Shown here one piece after another: positions 40,872 to 50,258 of a stretch of DNA of 64,000 bases. The DNA comes from Campylobacter concisus (GTDB lineage: Bacteria > Campylobacterota > Campylobacteria > Campylobacterales > Campylobacteraceae). The stretch covers positions 186,001 to 250,000 of the forward strand of contig NZ_PIRF01000004.1 of NCBI RefSeq assembly GCF_003049705.1, given 5' to 3'. Within the stretch, counting starts at the first letter, position 1. Every line of letters begins with the position of its first letter. The notes below the pieces were generated by a model. It did no database searches. It was not told where the DNA came from and saw nothing but the letters and a program-made list of their open reading frames with translations. A program made the position numbers and the translations under genes.

Positions 40872-43617
40872 TTATGACCTCTTCACATCTTGGGCATAGC
40901 GCATCTTCTTTGCTAGCGTTAAATTTCCAGCATCTTGGGCATTTGTGAAGGTTGCTTGCTATGATCTTAAATTTATCACCCTCAAGCTCAAACTCGGCTA
41001 GTGGCTCGCTATCATCATAAGCTCTAACCGAGCTTACCATGTAAAGATCGGCCACTTCGCGCTCGTCGTAGCTTGTGGTGTTGTGGTTTGTGGTCTCTAG
41101 ACTTAGCTCTAGGGTTGATTTTATCTTTTTGTCCTTCTTAAGAACGTCCACGATCTCGTTAAATTTCTCCCTACTGGCAAAAAGTAGCTCATCTTCAAAG
41201 CTAAGATCAAAAATGATTGGCTCATAGACTAAGTCAAACGCGTCTTTTGCGTCGCCTTTGATGATCTTTGGAGCATAATCCATCACCTCATCGACGGTGT
41301 AAGTAAGCGTTGGAGCAATGAGTGGTAAAAGTGCCTTTGTAATGATCGCCATCGCGCTTTGAGCTGATCTTCTTCTTGGGGCGTCTTTTGCGTCGCAGTA
41401 AAGTCTATCTTTGCAAACGTCAAGATATACGCCACTAAGATCGGCTGATAGGAAATTTAAAAGGATGTTAAAGCCCTTTGAAAAGTCGTAATTTTTAAAG
41501 CAAGCGCTCGCATCGTCAAAGACCTTTTTAGCACGTGCTAAGATCCACTTATCAAGGATATTAAACTCTGTATTTAGGCTCTCAAGATCATTTACGTTTG
41601 CTAGTAAAAAGCGGATCGTGTTACGAATTTTGCGGTATTGCTCGCTTATTTGCTTTAATATATCTTCGCTTATTTTTAGGTCACTTGAGTAATCACTCAT
41701 GCCAACCCAAAGGCGTAAAATTTCTACGCCGTGAGTTTTGGCTACGTCTTGTGGAGCGATGACGTTGCCCTTGCTCTTACTCATCTTCTCGCCCTTAGCA
41801 TCGACTGTAAAGCCGTGAGTTAGGATACTCTCGTAAGGTGCGTGAGAATTTATAGCTGTGCTTACTAGAAGCGAGCTTTGAAACCAGCCGCGGTGCTGGT
41901 CTGAGCCCTCTAGATACATGCTTGCAGGGTATTTGCCAGCGTCGTAGTTGTCACTTTGCAAGACCGCATGCCACGTCGAGCCACTATCAAACCAAACATC
42001 AAGGATGTCCATCACCTTTTCTAAATTTTCAGCTTTGTATTTTGAGCCTTTTGGTAAAAGCTCGTCTATACTTAGCGCCCACCACGCATCAGCGCCTTTT
42101 TCTTTAAAGATAGCCACGATGTGGTCTAAAATTTCACTATCAAATATAACTTCTTTTGTCGCTTTATCTCTGAAAAACGCGATCGGCACGCCCCAGTCAC
42201 GCTGACGAGAGATACACCAGTCTGGGCGATTTTCTATCATAGAGCCTATTCTTTTTATGCCCACACTTGGGTAGAATTTAACCTTTTCAAGCTCTTTTAG
42301 CGCTGTTTGTCTAAGCGTTTTTCCGCCTAGTTTTGCCTCATCCATAGCTATAAACCACTGCTTTGTGGCTCTATAAATAACAGGCTTATGCGTTCTCCAG
42401 CAAAATGGATAAGAGTGTCTAAATTTAGAGACGCTAAGCAAGCTTTTGCCAAGTAGCTCTAAAATTTTCTCATTTGCTTTAAAGATATGCATGCCGACAA
42501 ACTCGTCTACCACGTCGCTTCTAAATAGTCCGTGATGCTTTAGGCTCTCATCGTAGCAGCCACCATCATCAACTGGCATCAAAATTTCGCTAAAGCCATA
42601 CTTCAAACAGACGTAGTAGTCGTCCTCGCCGTGTCCTGGAGCTGTATGAACAAGTCCTGTACCCCCATCCATCATAACGTGATCGCCTAGTAAAAATAGC
42701 GACTTTCTGCCATTTAGCGGATTTATAGCGTGAGTGTTTTCAAGCAGGTTTGATTTAAACTCTTTTTTGATCTCGCCCTTGCTTAGGCCGTTTTGTATAA
42801 CGCTTTCAAGTAGTGGCTTTGCAAAGATCAAATTTTCAGCTGTTAGCACGTAAATTTCATCTGGATTTAGACTTATAGCTTGGTTTGCTGGAAGTGTCCA
42901 AGGCGTGGTCGTCCAGATGACAGCGCTTGCCTCTTTTACGCCAAGCTTTTCTAGCGCATCGCCGTCAAGGTCAAAGGCTACGTAAATAGAGTAGTCCTCT
43001 TTCTCCTCGTACTCGACCTCGGCTTCAGCTAGCGCCGATCTAGCCGCCCAACTCCAATAAACTGGCTTACTTCTTTCAACCAAAAGCCCCTTTTTAGCGA
43101 TCTCGCAAAGCGCTTTGTAGATGTCAGCCTCAAACTCAAATTTCATCGTCATATATGGATTTTCAAAGTCGCCGATGATGCCAAGGCTTTTAAATTCATT
43201 TCTTTGAATGTCTATAAATTCTCTCGCGTGCTGCCTGCAAAGCTCCCTAATCTCGACCTTGCTAAGCTCTTTTTTCTTATCGCCAAGCTTTACTTCGACT
43301 TGCTGCTCGATAGGCAAGCCATGACAGTCCCAGCCTGGCACATAGCGGACGTTTTCGCCATAAAAATAGTGCGTTTTTGTAATGATATCTTTTAAAATTT
43401 TATTTAACGCGTGGCCGATGTGTAGGTGGCCGTTTGCATACGGAGGGCCGTCGTGGATGTTGAAGTTTTTAACCGCTTTTTGGCGATTTTTCTTCATTTT
43501 TTCATAAACCTTGCGCTCTTCGTACCATGATTTTAGTCTTTGTGGTTCATTTTGTGGGAGATTTCCGCGCATCGGGAAATTTGTCTCTGGGAGTAAAAGT
43601 GTCTCTTTGTAGTCCAT
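40861..43617 (-). CDS. ileS: IleS, isoleucyl-tRNA synthetase
   Basis: Charges tRNA-Ile. 918 aa class I enzyme with HIGH ([17 protein letters not shown]), KMSKS ([10 protein letters not shown]), an editing CP1 domain ([14 protein letters not shown]), and a C-terminal zinc-binding domain with paired CPRCW and CPRCEE motifs. The stop overlaps the 34-codon ORF by 11 bases. The promoter lies in a 96-base divergent region shared with the cinA-like gene. Confidence 0.97.
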   Translation of the reverse strand: MDYKETLLLPETNFPMRGNLPQNEPQRLKSWYEERKVYEKMKKNRQKAVKNFNIHDGPPYANGHLHIGHALNKILKDIITKTHYFYGENVRYVPGWDCHGLPIEQQVEVKLGDKKKELSKVEIRELCRQHAREFIDIQRNEFKSLGIIGDFENPYMTMKFEFEADIYKALCEIAKKGLLVERSKPVYWSWAARSALAEAEVEYEEKEDYSIYVAFDLDGDALEKLGVKEASAVIWTTTPWTLPANQAISLNPDEIYVLTAENLIFAKPLLESVIQNGLSKGEIKKEFKSNLLENTHAINPLNGRKSLFLLGDHVMMDGGTGLVHTAPGHGEDDYYVCLKYGFSEILMPVDDGGCYDESLKHHGLFRSDVVDEFVGMHIFKANEKILELLGKSLLSVSKFRHSYPFCWRTHKPVIYRATKQWFIAMDEAKLGGKTLRQTALKELEKVKFYPSVGIKRIGSMIENRPDWCISRQRDWGVPIAFFRDKATKEVIFDSEILDHIVAIFKEKGADAWWALSIDELLPKGSKYKAENLEKVMDILDVWFDSGSTWHAVLQSDNYDAGKYPASMYLEGSDQHRGWFQSSLLVSTAINSHAPYESILTHGFTVDAKGEKMSKSKGNVIAPQDVAKTHGVEILRLWVGMSDYSSDLKISEDILKQISEQYRKIRNTIRFLLANVNDLESLNTEFNILDKWILARAKKVFDDASACFKNYDFSKGFNILLNFLSADLSGVYLDVCKDRLYCDAKDAPRRRSAQSAMAIITKALLPLIAPTLTYTVDEVMDYAPKIIKGDAKDAFDLVYEPIIFDLSFEDELLFASREKFNEIVDVLKKDKKIKSTLELSLETTNHNTTSYDEREVADLYMVSSVRAYDDSEPLAEFELEGDKFKIIASNLHKCPRCWKFNASKEDALCPRCEEVISAK

Positions 43618-43684
43618 TTTTTACCTTGATTTTAAAAATTTGCTAATTTTACACCTGTGCTGGTTAAATCACACTGAAAAATAG

Positions 43685-43706
43685 TATAATGAGGCAAAAA
43701 AAGGAG
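43685..43706 (+). promoter_or_regulatory. -10 box and ribosome-binding site of the CinA-like gene
   Basis: TATAAT at 43685-43690 and AAGGAG at 43701-43706, the latter seven bases before the ATG at 43714. The transcript would have a leader of roughly 15-20 bases. No obvious -35 element. Confidence 0.6.
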
Positions 43707-43713
43707 CTTAAAA

Positions 43714-44811
43714 ATGAGACAAAGTATCTTGATAATAGGCGAAGATCTTGAGATAAATAGAGAATTTCTAAACTACATTTTTCAAAGTTACGAGGATCAT
43801 TTTGGCGAGCTTGGAGTGGTCAGTTTTGCTCCAAAAAATAGCAAAGAGCTGCCTTTTATCATCGAAAATTTATCAAAAGATTACGACTTTGTAAGCATTT
43901 TTGGCTCGGATGAAAATTTTGCCATCGCCGCAAAGATCGTAGCGACGCTAACTGGGGGCTCACTTGAGCTAAAAGATAGCACGACACTTGCGCTTAAAGA
44001 TAGCTTAGACTACTCAAAAAATAGCTTTTTAGCCAGCCTAAATAACGCCCAGATAAATCTCATAAAAGCTAATCCAAATGAAGAGCTAGGCGAGTTTCTA
44101 ACCGACTATGAGCCTGATTTTAGTTACTTTCATCTAATAGACATCGACGCAGATAGCGCGAAGATCCTTATGCTGCCACTTGCTAAAACTTACGAGGTCG
44201 ATATAACCCTTGCGCAGATCCTGCCAAATTTGATACTAGTAAGGGCAAAAAGCAATAAATTTGGCCAGATCGAGAGCTTTTTACAAGGGGTGAAAACGCT
44301 ATTTTCGCAAAAATTTATCCCGCAAAAAGATGTGATCAAATTTGTAGCAAAAAAGCTCATGCAAAAGGGTCTTAAAATTTCATTTGCTGAGTCTTGCACG
44401 GCTGGGCTTGCAGCGGCTAAATTTGCAAGATATGGCGGCATCTCAGCTAGCTTTGATGGCTCGTTAGTAACTTATGCAAATTACATAAAGCACGAGTGGC
44501 TGGGCATCGAGGATGAAATTTTAGATACTTACGGAGCTGTGAGCGAGCCTTGCGTAAAAGCGATGGTAAAAGGCACGCTAAGCACGACAAATGCGGACTT
44601 TGTGCTTGCGATTAGCGGTATCGCTGGACCAGGTGGTGGCACAGCCAGCAAGCTAGTTGGCACGGTCTACGTCGCAGCCGGAGATAAAGACGGTAACATC
44701 GAGATTGAGAGACTTCTTTTAAAAGGAGATCGCAACTACATTAGAGAGCAAAGCGTGCTAAGTGCGTATCTATGCCTACTTCGCTTAAAAAGTGAGATAT
44801 TTTTTGCTTAA
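43714..44811 (+). CDS. cinA: CinA-like protein: degenerate MocF domain plus PncC amidohydrolase domain
   Basis: 365 aa, shorter than typical CinA (about 410). The C-terminal domain (about 205-360) is a good nicotinamide-nucleotide amidohydrolase (PncC): ISFAESCTAGLAAAKFA with the catalytic Ser, YGAVSEPCVKAM, and ISGIAGPGGGTASKLVGT. The N-terminal MoaB/MogA-like domain (1-165) lacks the usual GGxGPTxDD motif (IFGSDENFAI instead), so its pyrophosphatase activity is doubtful. It probably recycles nicotinamide mononucleotide to nicotinate mononucleotide. It is divergent from ileS. Confidence 0.8.
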   Translation: MRQSILIIGEDLEINREFLNYIFQSYEDHFGELGVVSFAPKNSKELPFIIENLSKDYDFVSIFGSDENFAIAAKIVATLTGGSLELKDSTTLALKDSLDYSKNSFLASLNNAQINLIKANPNEELGEFLTDYEPDFSYFHLIDIDADSAKILMLPLAKTYEVDITLAQILPNLILVRAKSNKFGQIESFLQGVKTLFSQKFIPQKDVIKFVAKKLMQKGLKISFAESCTAGLAAAKFARYGGISASFDGSLVTYANYIKHEWLGIEDEILDTYGAVSEPCVKAMVKGTLSTTNADFVLAISGIAGPGGGTASKLVGTVYVAAGDKDGNIEIERLLLKGDRNYIREQSVLSAYLCLLRLKSEIFFA

Positions 44812-44898
44812 AAATTTGTCTTTAAAATCTTGTGCGATTTAGCTAGCCAAAAATTTTTATACTAAAAGATCAAAAGAGCCAAATTTAGGAAGCTAAAA

Positions 44899-45474
44899 AT
44901 GCTTAAAAATTTTTACCACTCACCATTATTGCGTTATTTGCATTTGACACCAAGATGTAGCCGGGCGAAATAAAAGCAAGTATAACTCGCCTTTGGATAC
45001 ATTGGCGCAAAATTTTGGTGGATATGCCAATAAAGAGAGTAAAGAAGTTGTCACAAAAGATAGACAAGAGCTCATAAAATACGCGACTATGTCATCTATG
45101 TGGATGACCTCATAGACCTTAGCGAAGGTAATATCCCGCAAAATAGTAAGAGCGAGGGTTAGATAAATTTATAAGCGAGATTAACAGTGGTGAGTTTAGC
45201 TCTTATGCCAAATTTATGCGAGCTTACGGCGCCTCATGCCGTGCAAATTTGGTAAGTCATAAGTGTATTTTTGAAAGCGGAAAATAAAGCTTTCAAAAAG
45301 GGCAGTGTTTGCAAAAAGCTAGACAAATCGCTATTTAAGCTGCCGTATAAATTTGATCTCATTTCAGCCTCAAACGTCCAGAACAAGGCAAATAAAATGC
45401 AGACATAGGCAAAACTAGCCATTAATAAAATTTTTGCCAAAAACCATAAACTAGACAAGCTGCTTGGAGTCTAA
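44899..45474 (+). pseudogene. Frameshifted remnant of an unrecognised gene
   Basis: The 671 bases between the CinA-like gene and the exporter gene contain no long ORF, but reading all three plus-strand frames gives pieces that look like one broken protein. These are MLKNFYHSPLL at 44899, then TLAQNFGGYANKESKEVV, YVIYVDDLIDLSEGNIP, LDKFISEINSGEFSSYAKF and LDKSLFKLPYKFDLISAS. Several stops and frame changes interrupt it. I do not recognise the family. The plus orientation opposes the APE operon whose end it borders. Confidence 0.4.
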
Positions 45475-45482
45475 AAATCAAA

Positions 45483-47711
45483 CTAAATTTTTATATTTTT
45501 ACAAGATAAAACGCTAGCACATAGCCCATATATCAGCACGCAAAGGCTAACGCTTAATCCAAATACGCTAAGAGCGGCAGTCTGACTAAAAGATAGCGTA
45601 AAAAACGAGATAAAACTCGTGATAAATGCGCAAAATATCCCATAAATTCGCTCTTTTTCGCTAAGACTCTCATTTAGCGCAAATATCATGTAGTCAATCC
45701 CCACAGCGCTTGCAAGGATGAGCCCAAAGACGCCAAAAATGCTTAAATTTATGCCAAAAATAGCAAAAATAAAGAGCGTAAGAAGCACGCCAAAGATGAT
45801 GATACCCATCACAAGTGCCGAAATAAGCGCACTAAAATAAACCCATAGCAGTAAAAAGGCGATCACAAGCGCTGCTATTTTTAGCTTTAGAGCAAGCTCT
45901 TTTGCCTGAGTTAGGCTCTCATTTAGCGAGTCAGCAAAATTTAGGCTAAAAGCTTTGTGGCGTTCCAGCACCTCATCACTTGCCACCCTTTTTACAAAGC
46001 CGCTCGCGTAAGCCACACTTACATTTTCATCAAGCATAAATTTCTTAAAATCCTTCATTGATTTTAGAGCCAAAATTTCACTCACGCCAAGCTCTTTTTC
46101 GCTCAAAACCTTTAAAATTTCGCTTCGTATCTCATCCTTGCTAAAGCCAAATCTCTCATAAATCACGTAAATTTGCTCATCGTCAAGCGCCTTTTTAAAC
46201 GCCTCTTTTAGCTCATCCTGCTCGCTTTTACTTAAAAACATATCACTTAGCGAGCTCTCATCTTTTATCAAATTTCTCTTTTTTAGCTCGTCTAAAAGGC
46301 TTTTTTCGCTTCCTAAAATGTCACCTCTTGATCTTGTCACTATCATCGTGTTTTGGTTGTTGCCAGTTAGACTTAAGATATAAGAAGAGTCCGCTAGCAG
46401 GCTCTTTGGTATATTTGAGTAGTCTTTTACGTTTTCGCTTTTTGATAAATTTTTAAGATCAAAACCAAGAAAAACAGCTAGCAAAATAAGTGAGATAGCT
46501 AGAAATTTAACCCCCAAATGCCTTGTAGCCACGTCTAAGAGATCACAAAATTTAGTTAAAAACGCATCAAAAACCTTTGATCTATAAAATTTCACCCCTT
46601 CAAAGACTAAAGGCATGAAAAAATAGCTAGCCAAAAACGCAGCAACGAGCGCAAATGCCGAAAAGAGTGCCACTTCTTTAAGTAGCCTAAGATCAGAAAA
46701 TGTAAAAGCTAGATAGCCACTAAGCGTGATAAAAAGGCCTAGCAAGAAAATTTTTAGCATATTTTTTATGCTGCTAGCTCTAATAGCTTCGCCCTCGTTT
46801 TTGCTAAGCCAGTGCAAGACATAGTCAAACATGAGTCCAATGAGGCTTGTGCTTATTAAAATAGTAAGGATATTTAGCTCACCAAGGCATAGCAAAGTGC
46901 CTGCAAATGCCACGCTAAAGCCAAATGTAGCGATAAATATCACATAAAAAATTCGCAAATTTCTAAAAGCAAGCATCAAAAATATAGCGGTCAAACTAAG
47001 CGAGACCACGCTCATATAAAGGCTCTCGCTCTCGTTTTTTTGCTTTGAAAATGCCTGATAGAGGGCACTTGAGTGCACGAAAAGCTCGTTTTGTCCAACT
47101 TTAAGCGCTTGTAACTCGTTGTAAAATTTTATTAGCCCCTCGCTCGCAGCTCCCTCTTTTAGCTCACCTTTTAGTAAGAAAAAGCTCTTCTCTCCGTCCT
47201 TTACCTCAAGCATTAGATCTGCTAAATTTAAGCTCACATTGCCATTTTTTGCACTAAAACCACTACTTAGCGAGAAAAAATCATCTTTTACATTTAAAAG
47301 TCTAAAGCTAAAGCTATTAAAAATTTTCTCCGCACGTTTTTGGAAAAAAGCGTTTTTATCGCTTTTTAAAAGCTCTAGATCAGCCCTACTTAAAAGCGCG
47401 ATCTTTGAGCGGTTGATGTCGTTTTTTATATCATTTAAATTTACGTCAATGTTCGCCTCAAAGCTCTTAAAAAGCGAGCTTTTAAGAGCTAAGCTTTGCA
47501 CATTTTTAGCCAGCTCTTTAGAATTTACCAGCACTAAAAAATTTGACACCATCTCATCTTGCACCTCTTTTAGCACCTTTGCCTCTTTGGCGTCCTTGAA
47601 ATTTATCAGTGAAAAGATGTCGGTTTGTACGTTTTTTAGGCTTGCAAGTGAGTAGCAAAGCGAGGCTAAAAAAACAAAGACAAAAGCCAAAATCGTGGCT
47701 AGTTTTTTCAT
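45483..47711 (-). CDS. MMPL/RND-type exporter of the APE-like cluster
   Basis: Predicted inner-membrane lipid exporter. 742 aa, MMPL layout: TM1 (about 5-22), a large periplasmic domain (23-215), five TM helices (about 220-400), TM7 (about 410-425), a second periplasmic domain, and five C-terminal TM helices (about 600-735). Characteristic segments include LIGLMFDYVLHWLSKNEGE and SAVGIDYMIFALNES, each with the conserved Asp-Tyr pair. It is the last gene of the cluster, overlapping the LolA-like gene by four bases. Such exporters in aryl-polyene clusters are thought to move the lipid towards the outer membrane. Confidence 0.85.
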   Translation of the reverse strand: MKKLATILAFVFVFLASLCYSLASLKNVQTDIFSLINFKDAKEAKVLKEVQDEMVSNFLVLVNSKELAKNVQSLALKSSLFKSFEANIDVNLNDIKNDINRSKIALLSRADLELLKSDKNAFFQKRAEKIFNSFSFRLLNVKDDFFSLSSGFSAKNGNVSLNLADLMLEVKDGEKSFFLLKGELKEGAASEGLIKFYNELQALKVGQNELFVHSSALYQAFSKQKNESESLYMSVVSLSLTAIFLMLAFRNLRIFYVIFIATFGFSVAFAGTLLCLGELNILTILISTSLIGLMFDYVLHWLSKNEGEAIRASSIKNMLKIFLLGLFITLSGYLAFTFSDLRLLKEVALFSAFALVAAFLASYFFMPLVFEGVKFYRSKVFDAFLTKFCDLLDVATRHLGVKFLAISLILLAVFLGFDLKNLSKSENVKDYSNIPKSLLADSSYILSLTGNNQNTMIVTRSRGDILGSEKSLLDELKKRNLIKDESSLSDMFLSKSEQDELKEAFKKALDDEQIYVIYERFGFSKDEIRSEILKVLSEKELGVSEILALKSMKDFKKFMLDENVSVAYASGFVKRVASDEVLERHKAFSLNFADSLNESLTQAKELALKLKIAALVIAFLLLWVYFSALISALVMGIIIFGVLLTLFIFAIFGINLSIFGVFGLILASAVGIDYMIFALNESLSEKERIYGIFCAFITSFISFFTLSFSQTAALSVFGLSVSLCVLIYGLCASVLSCKNIKI

Positions 47712-48226
47712 TTTAGACTAAACTCATTTATCGTTTTATCCCCGCTTACCTCGTCAAGCTCGATCTTTTTTACCACCTCGTCGCCACTTATCTTTATGGA
47801 TTTAAAAATTTGTTTGAAGAGTAAATTTTTAGGGTTTAGCTCTATGCTCCACTCTTTTAGGCTACCACTTGTTTTTATATCAAATTCTTTTCTAAGCTCG
47901 TTTTCATCAAGGCTTATGATAGCAAGAAATAGCTTTTCATCAAAATTTGCACTTGTTTTTTCAAGCTTGCCATTTTTGTTTTTAAAAATGCCATCTTTAT
48001 TTATAAAAACCTTTGAGACGACTGGCTCTAGCGTATCCCAGTAAAGACCGCCCTTTTCAAGCCTAAACTCACCAGAGCTTTTTATGCTTTTGTTAAATCC
48101 AGCCAGGCTCTTTGTCTGCGTGAAATTTCCGCTTACTCCATCTGTTTTTACTATATTTTTAAGCTCACCTAGCTCATAGCCAAAGCAAGATATAAAAATG
48201 GCTAAAAAAAGAGTTATTTTTTTCAT
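47708..48226 (-). CDS. LolA-like periplasmic lipid carrier
   Basis: 172 aa with a signal peptide (1-16) and the LolA/outer-membrane lipoprotein carrier pattern: VSGNFTQTKSLAGFNKSIKSSG, GLYWDTLEPVVSKVFINKDG. In aryl-polyene clusters this family is proposed to carry the product across the periplasm. It overlaps both neighbours by four bases (ATGA). It is not the housekeeping LolA, given its place in the cluster; that is inferred. Confidence 0.82.
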   Translation of the reverse strand: MKKITLFLAIFISCFGYELGELKNIVKTDGVSGNFTQTKSLAGFNKSIKSSGEFRLEKGGLYWDTLEPVVSKVFINKDGIFKNKNGKLEKTSANFDEKLFLAIISLDENELRKEFDIKTSGSLKEWSIELNPKNLLFKQIFKSIKISGDEVVKKIELDEVSGDKTINEFSLK

Positions 48227-48651
48227 AAATTTTCCCTTTTCGTGTAAGCTTCAATCGCTTTTTTTAGCGCCTCAGGCATCTCAAAGCAAGTTTGTAAGCT
48301 CTTCATCTCGATGACAGCTTGCGCGGTATTTGCCTCGCTTAATTTTTCGCCCTTTTCATTTTCTATAAGATAGTGAAATTTTAAAAACGTTTCGCACTCG
48401 CTAAGCGTCGTCGTGACCTTTATGACGTCGTTAAAAAAGGCTGGGCGCACGTATTTTACGTCAAGCTTTACGATAGGAAAGGCGTAACCATCTTTTTTCA
48501 TTGCAATGTAGTTGTACCCTAGCTTGTCAAGTAGCTCGCAGCGCGCCATTTCTAGGTACTTGACGTAGTTACCATGCCACATCACTTCCATGCTATCAAC
48601 ATCAAAAAACGCCACTTTAAATGTGCTAACGTGTGAAATTTTCACTCTCAT
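48223..48651 (-). CDS. Hot-dog thioesterase (4HBT/YbgC-like) of the APE-like cluster
   Basis: 142 aa from the ATG at 48651, which overlaps the upstream stop as ATGA. A TTG at 48657 and a GTG at 48645 (better spaced from GGAG) are alternatives. The 4HBT signature FFDVDSMEVMWHGNYVKYLEMAR-type region holds the catalytic Asp. It would release or transfer the acyl chain from its carrier protein. Aryl-polyene clusters regularly include such a thioesterase. Confidence 0.83.
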   Translation of the reverse strand: MRVKISHVSTFKVAFFDVDSMEVMWHGNYVKYLEMARCELLDKLGYNYIAMKKDGYAFPIVKLDVKYVRPAFFNDVIKVTTTLSECETFLKFHYLIENEKGEKLSEANTAQAVIEMKSLQTCFEMPEALKKAIEAYTKRENL

Positions 48652-50258
48652 CTCCAAAAATCAAAAAAATTAAACCACTGCGATGGGTTCTTGCAAGCGT
48701 GATCCTCGAGCTGTTTTACATAGCTTTGCACGTATGGCATGACGATTGCCTTGCGGTCACGACCTAGTTTTATCTCATCTGCGATATCGCTTAGCTCGAT
48801 GCTAAATTTATCGCCATTTTTTACGCACCAAAGCGTGCTCATTTTTACACCCAAAATGCCAGCTAGTAAGTATGGGCCATAGTTAAATTTAGCCATCTTG
48901 CCAAGAAAGCTAACCTCAACAAATTTATCGCCATTTACCGGAGTTCTATCGCCCATTATGCCGATATTTACGCCGTTTTCTACCGCCTCTTTTAGCTCAA
49001 GCATAGCTGCTGCATCGAGGTTTTCTACGCTTATTAATCTAATCTGCCCCTTACTTATCTGCTCTAAAATTTTATAAAAATTTTCATTTCCCTTGCTATA
49101 AACCAAGATGATCATACGAAAACTTGGCGATTTAAGCGAAAGTGTCTTGCAAATTTCTACATTTCCTAGATGGCTTGTTAGCAAGATCCTACCACGCTTT
49201 GATGCCTCAAACTCTTCTTTTATCCACATAAGTTCGTCAATATCTAGCTCATTTTCGAGCACACCATTTTGCCAGATGCGAAATTTATCGCAAATCGCAA
49301 TACCAAATTCATAAAAATTTCCAAAAACACCAGTAGCCGGCTTTTTACCACTAAATTTCTCTACATTTTGCAAAAATTCTCTTATATTTTTTCTCTCTAT
49401 TTTTGAAAAAATATAATAAAAATAAACGACGATCATAACGATAGGTTTTATAAGAAAAATAGGCAAATTCTTAGTTAAGAATAAGCTTACCCTTAAGAAA
49501 AATTCATTTGATCTTTCGCCTTTTTGCCACCATGCATATTTTTGTCCTTTAAAGGCTTTACCTAGCAAAAATGGAACCAAACTAAAAAAATATTTTGCAT
49601 GTATAAGGCTTATTAACACATTATCTTTTAGCATTTTAAAGTGCGAAACGCCACCTTTTTCATATCTTACTTTTAATGGTATCCATCTTAGTCCAATGCC
49701 TGCTCTCACAGCATTTACAAGGATTTCCATATCAAATTCCATCCTATTTGAACCACTATGAGCGATCGCGCTCTCAAGCTCTTTTAGCGGATAAATTCTA
49801 AAGCCACACATCGCATCTTTTATGTCGGTGCTAAATGTGTTTACCTTGACCCAAAAATTTGTGATCTTTCTACCATAAAATCTCGACTTTGGTGCGTCCT
49901 CGCCATAAATCGGATCAGCCATTATCATATCGTGTGGATACTTTCTGCTAAGCTCTAAAAACTCAGCCACTTCGCTTATGTCGTGCTGAAAGTCAGCGTC
50001 GATCTGAAATGCATGCGTGTAGCCATTTTGCACAGCGTGTCTAAAGCCATCTTTTAGCGCAGCGCCCTTGCCACCATTTTGGGTTCTTGTCAAAATTTCT
50101 ACACCAAATTCGCTTAAATTTTCCAAGGCTTTTTTTGAAACCTTGTTTGAACCGTCATCAACTATTAAAATGTGTAGATTATATCTTGCAAGCGCCTCAC
50201 AAAGAGCTTTGATCTTTTCTGGATGATTGTAAAATGGTATGAGAAAGAGCGTCTTCAT
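48648..50258 (-). CDS. Glycosyltransferase 2 - LpxL-type acyltransferase fusion
   Basis: 536 aa with two enzymes in one chain. Residues 1-240 form a GT2 glycosyltransferase (LIVDDGSNK, NGGKGAALKDGF, IDADFQHD). Residues 250-536 form a lysophospholipid/lipid A-type acyltransferase with the H-x4-E motif HLGNVE (363-368) and GIMGDRTPVNG. The same fusion is found in aryl-polyene clusters, where it is thought to build the glycolipid anchor. It overlaps the AMP-ligase gene by four bases. Confidence 0.87.
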   Translation of the reverse strand: MKTLFLIPFYNHPEKIKALCEALARYNLHILIVDDGSNKVSKKALENLSEFGVEILTRTQNGGKGAALKDGFRHAVQNGYTHAFQIDADFQHDISEVAEFLELSRKYPHDMIMADPIYGEDAPKSRFYGRKITNFWVKVNTFSTDIKDAMCGFRIYPLKELESAIAHSGSNRMEFDMEILVNAVRAGIGLRWIPLKVRYEKGGVSHFKMLKDNVLISLIHAKYFFSLVPFLLGKAFKGQKYAWWQKGERSNEFFLRVSLFLTKNLPIFLIKPIVMIVVYFYYIFSKIERKNIREFLQNVEKFSGKKPATGVFGNFYEFGIAICDKFRIWQNGVLENELDIDELMWIKEEFEASKRGRILLTSHLGNVEICKTLSLKSPSFRMIILVYSKGNENFYKILEQISKGQIRLISVENLDAAAMLELKEAVENGVNIGIMGDRTPVNGDKFVEVSFLGKMAKFNYGPYLLAGILGVKMSTLWCVKNGDKFSIELSDIADEIKLGRDRKAIVMPYVQSYVKQLEDHACKNPSQWFNFFDFWR

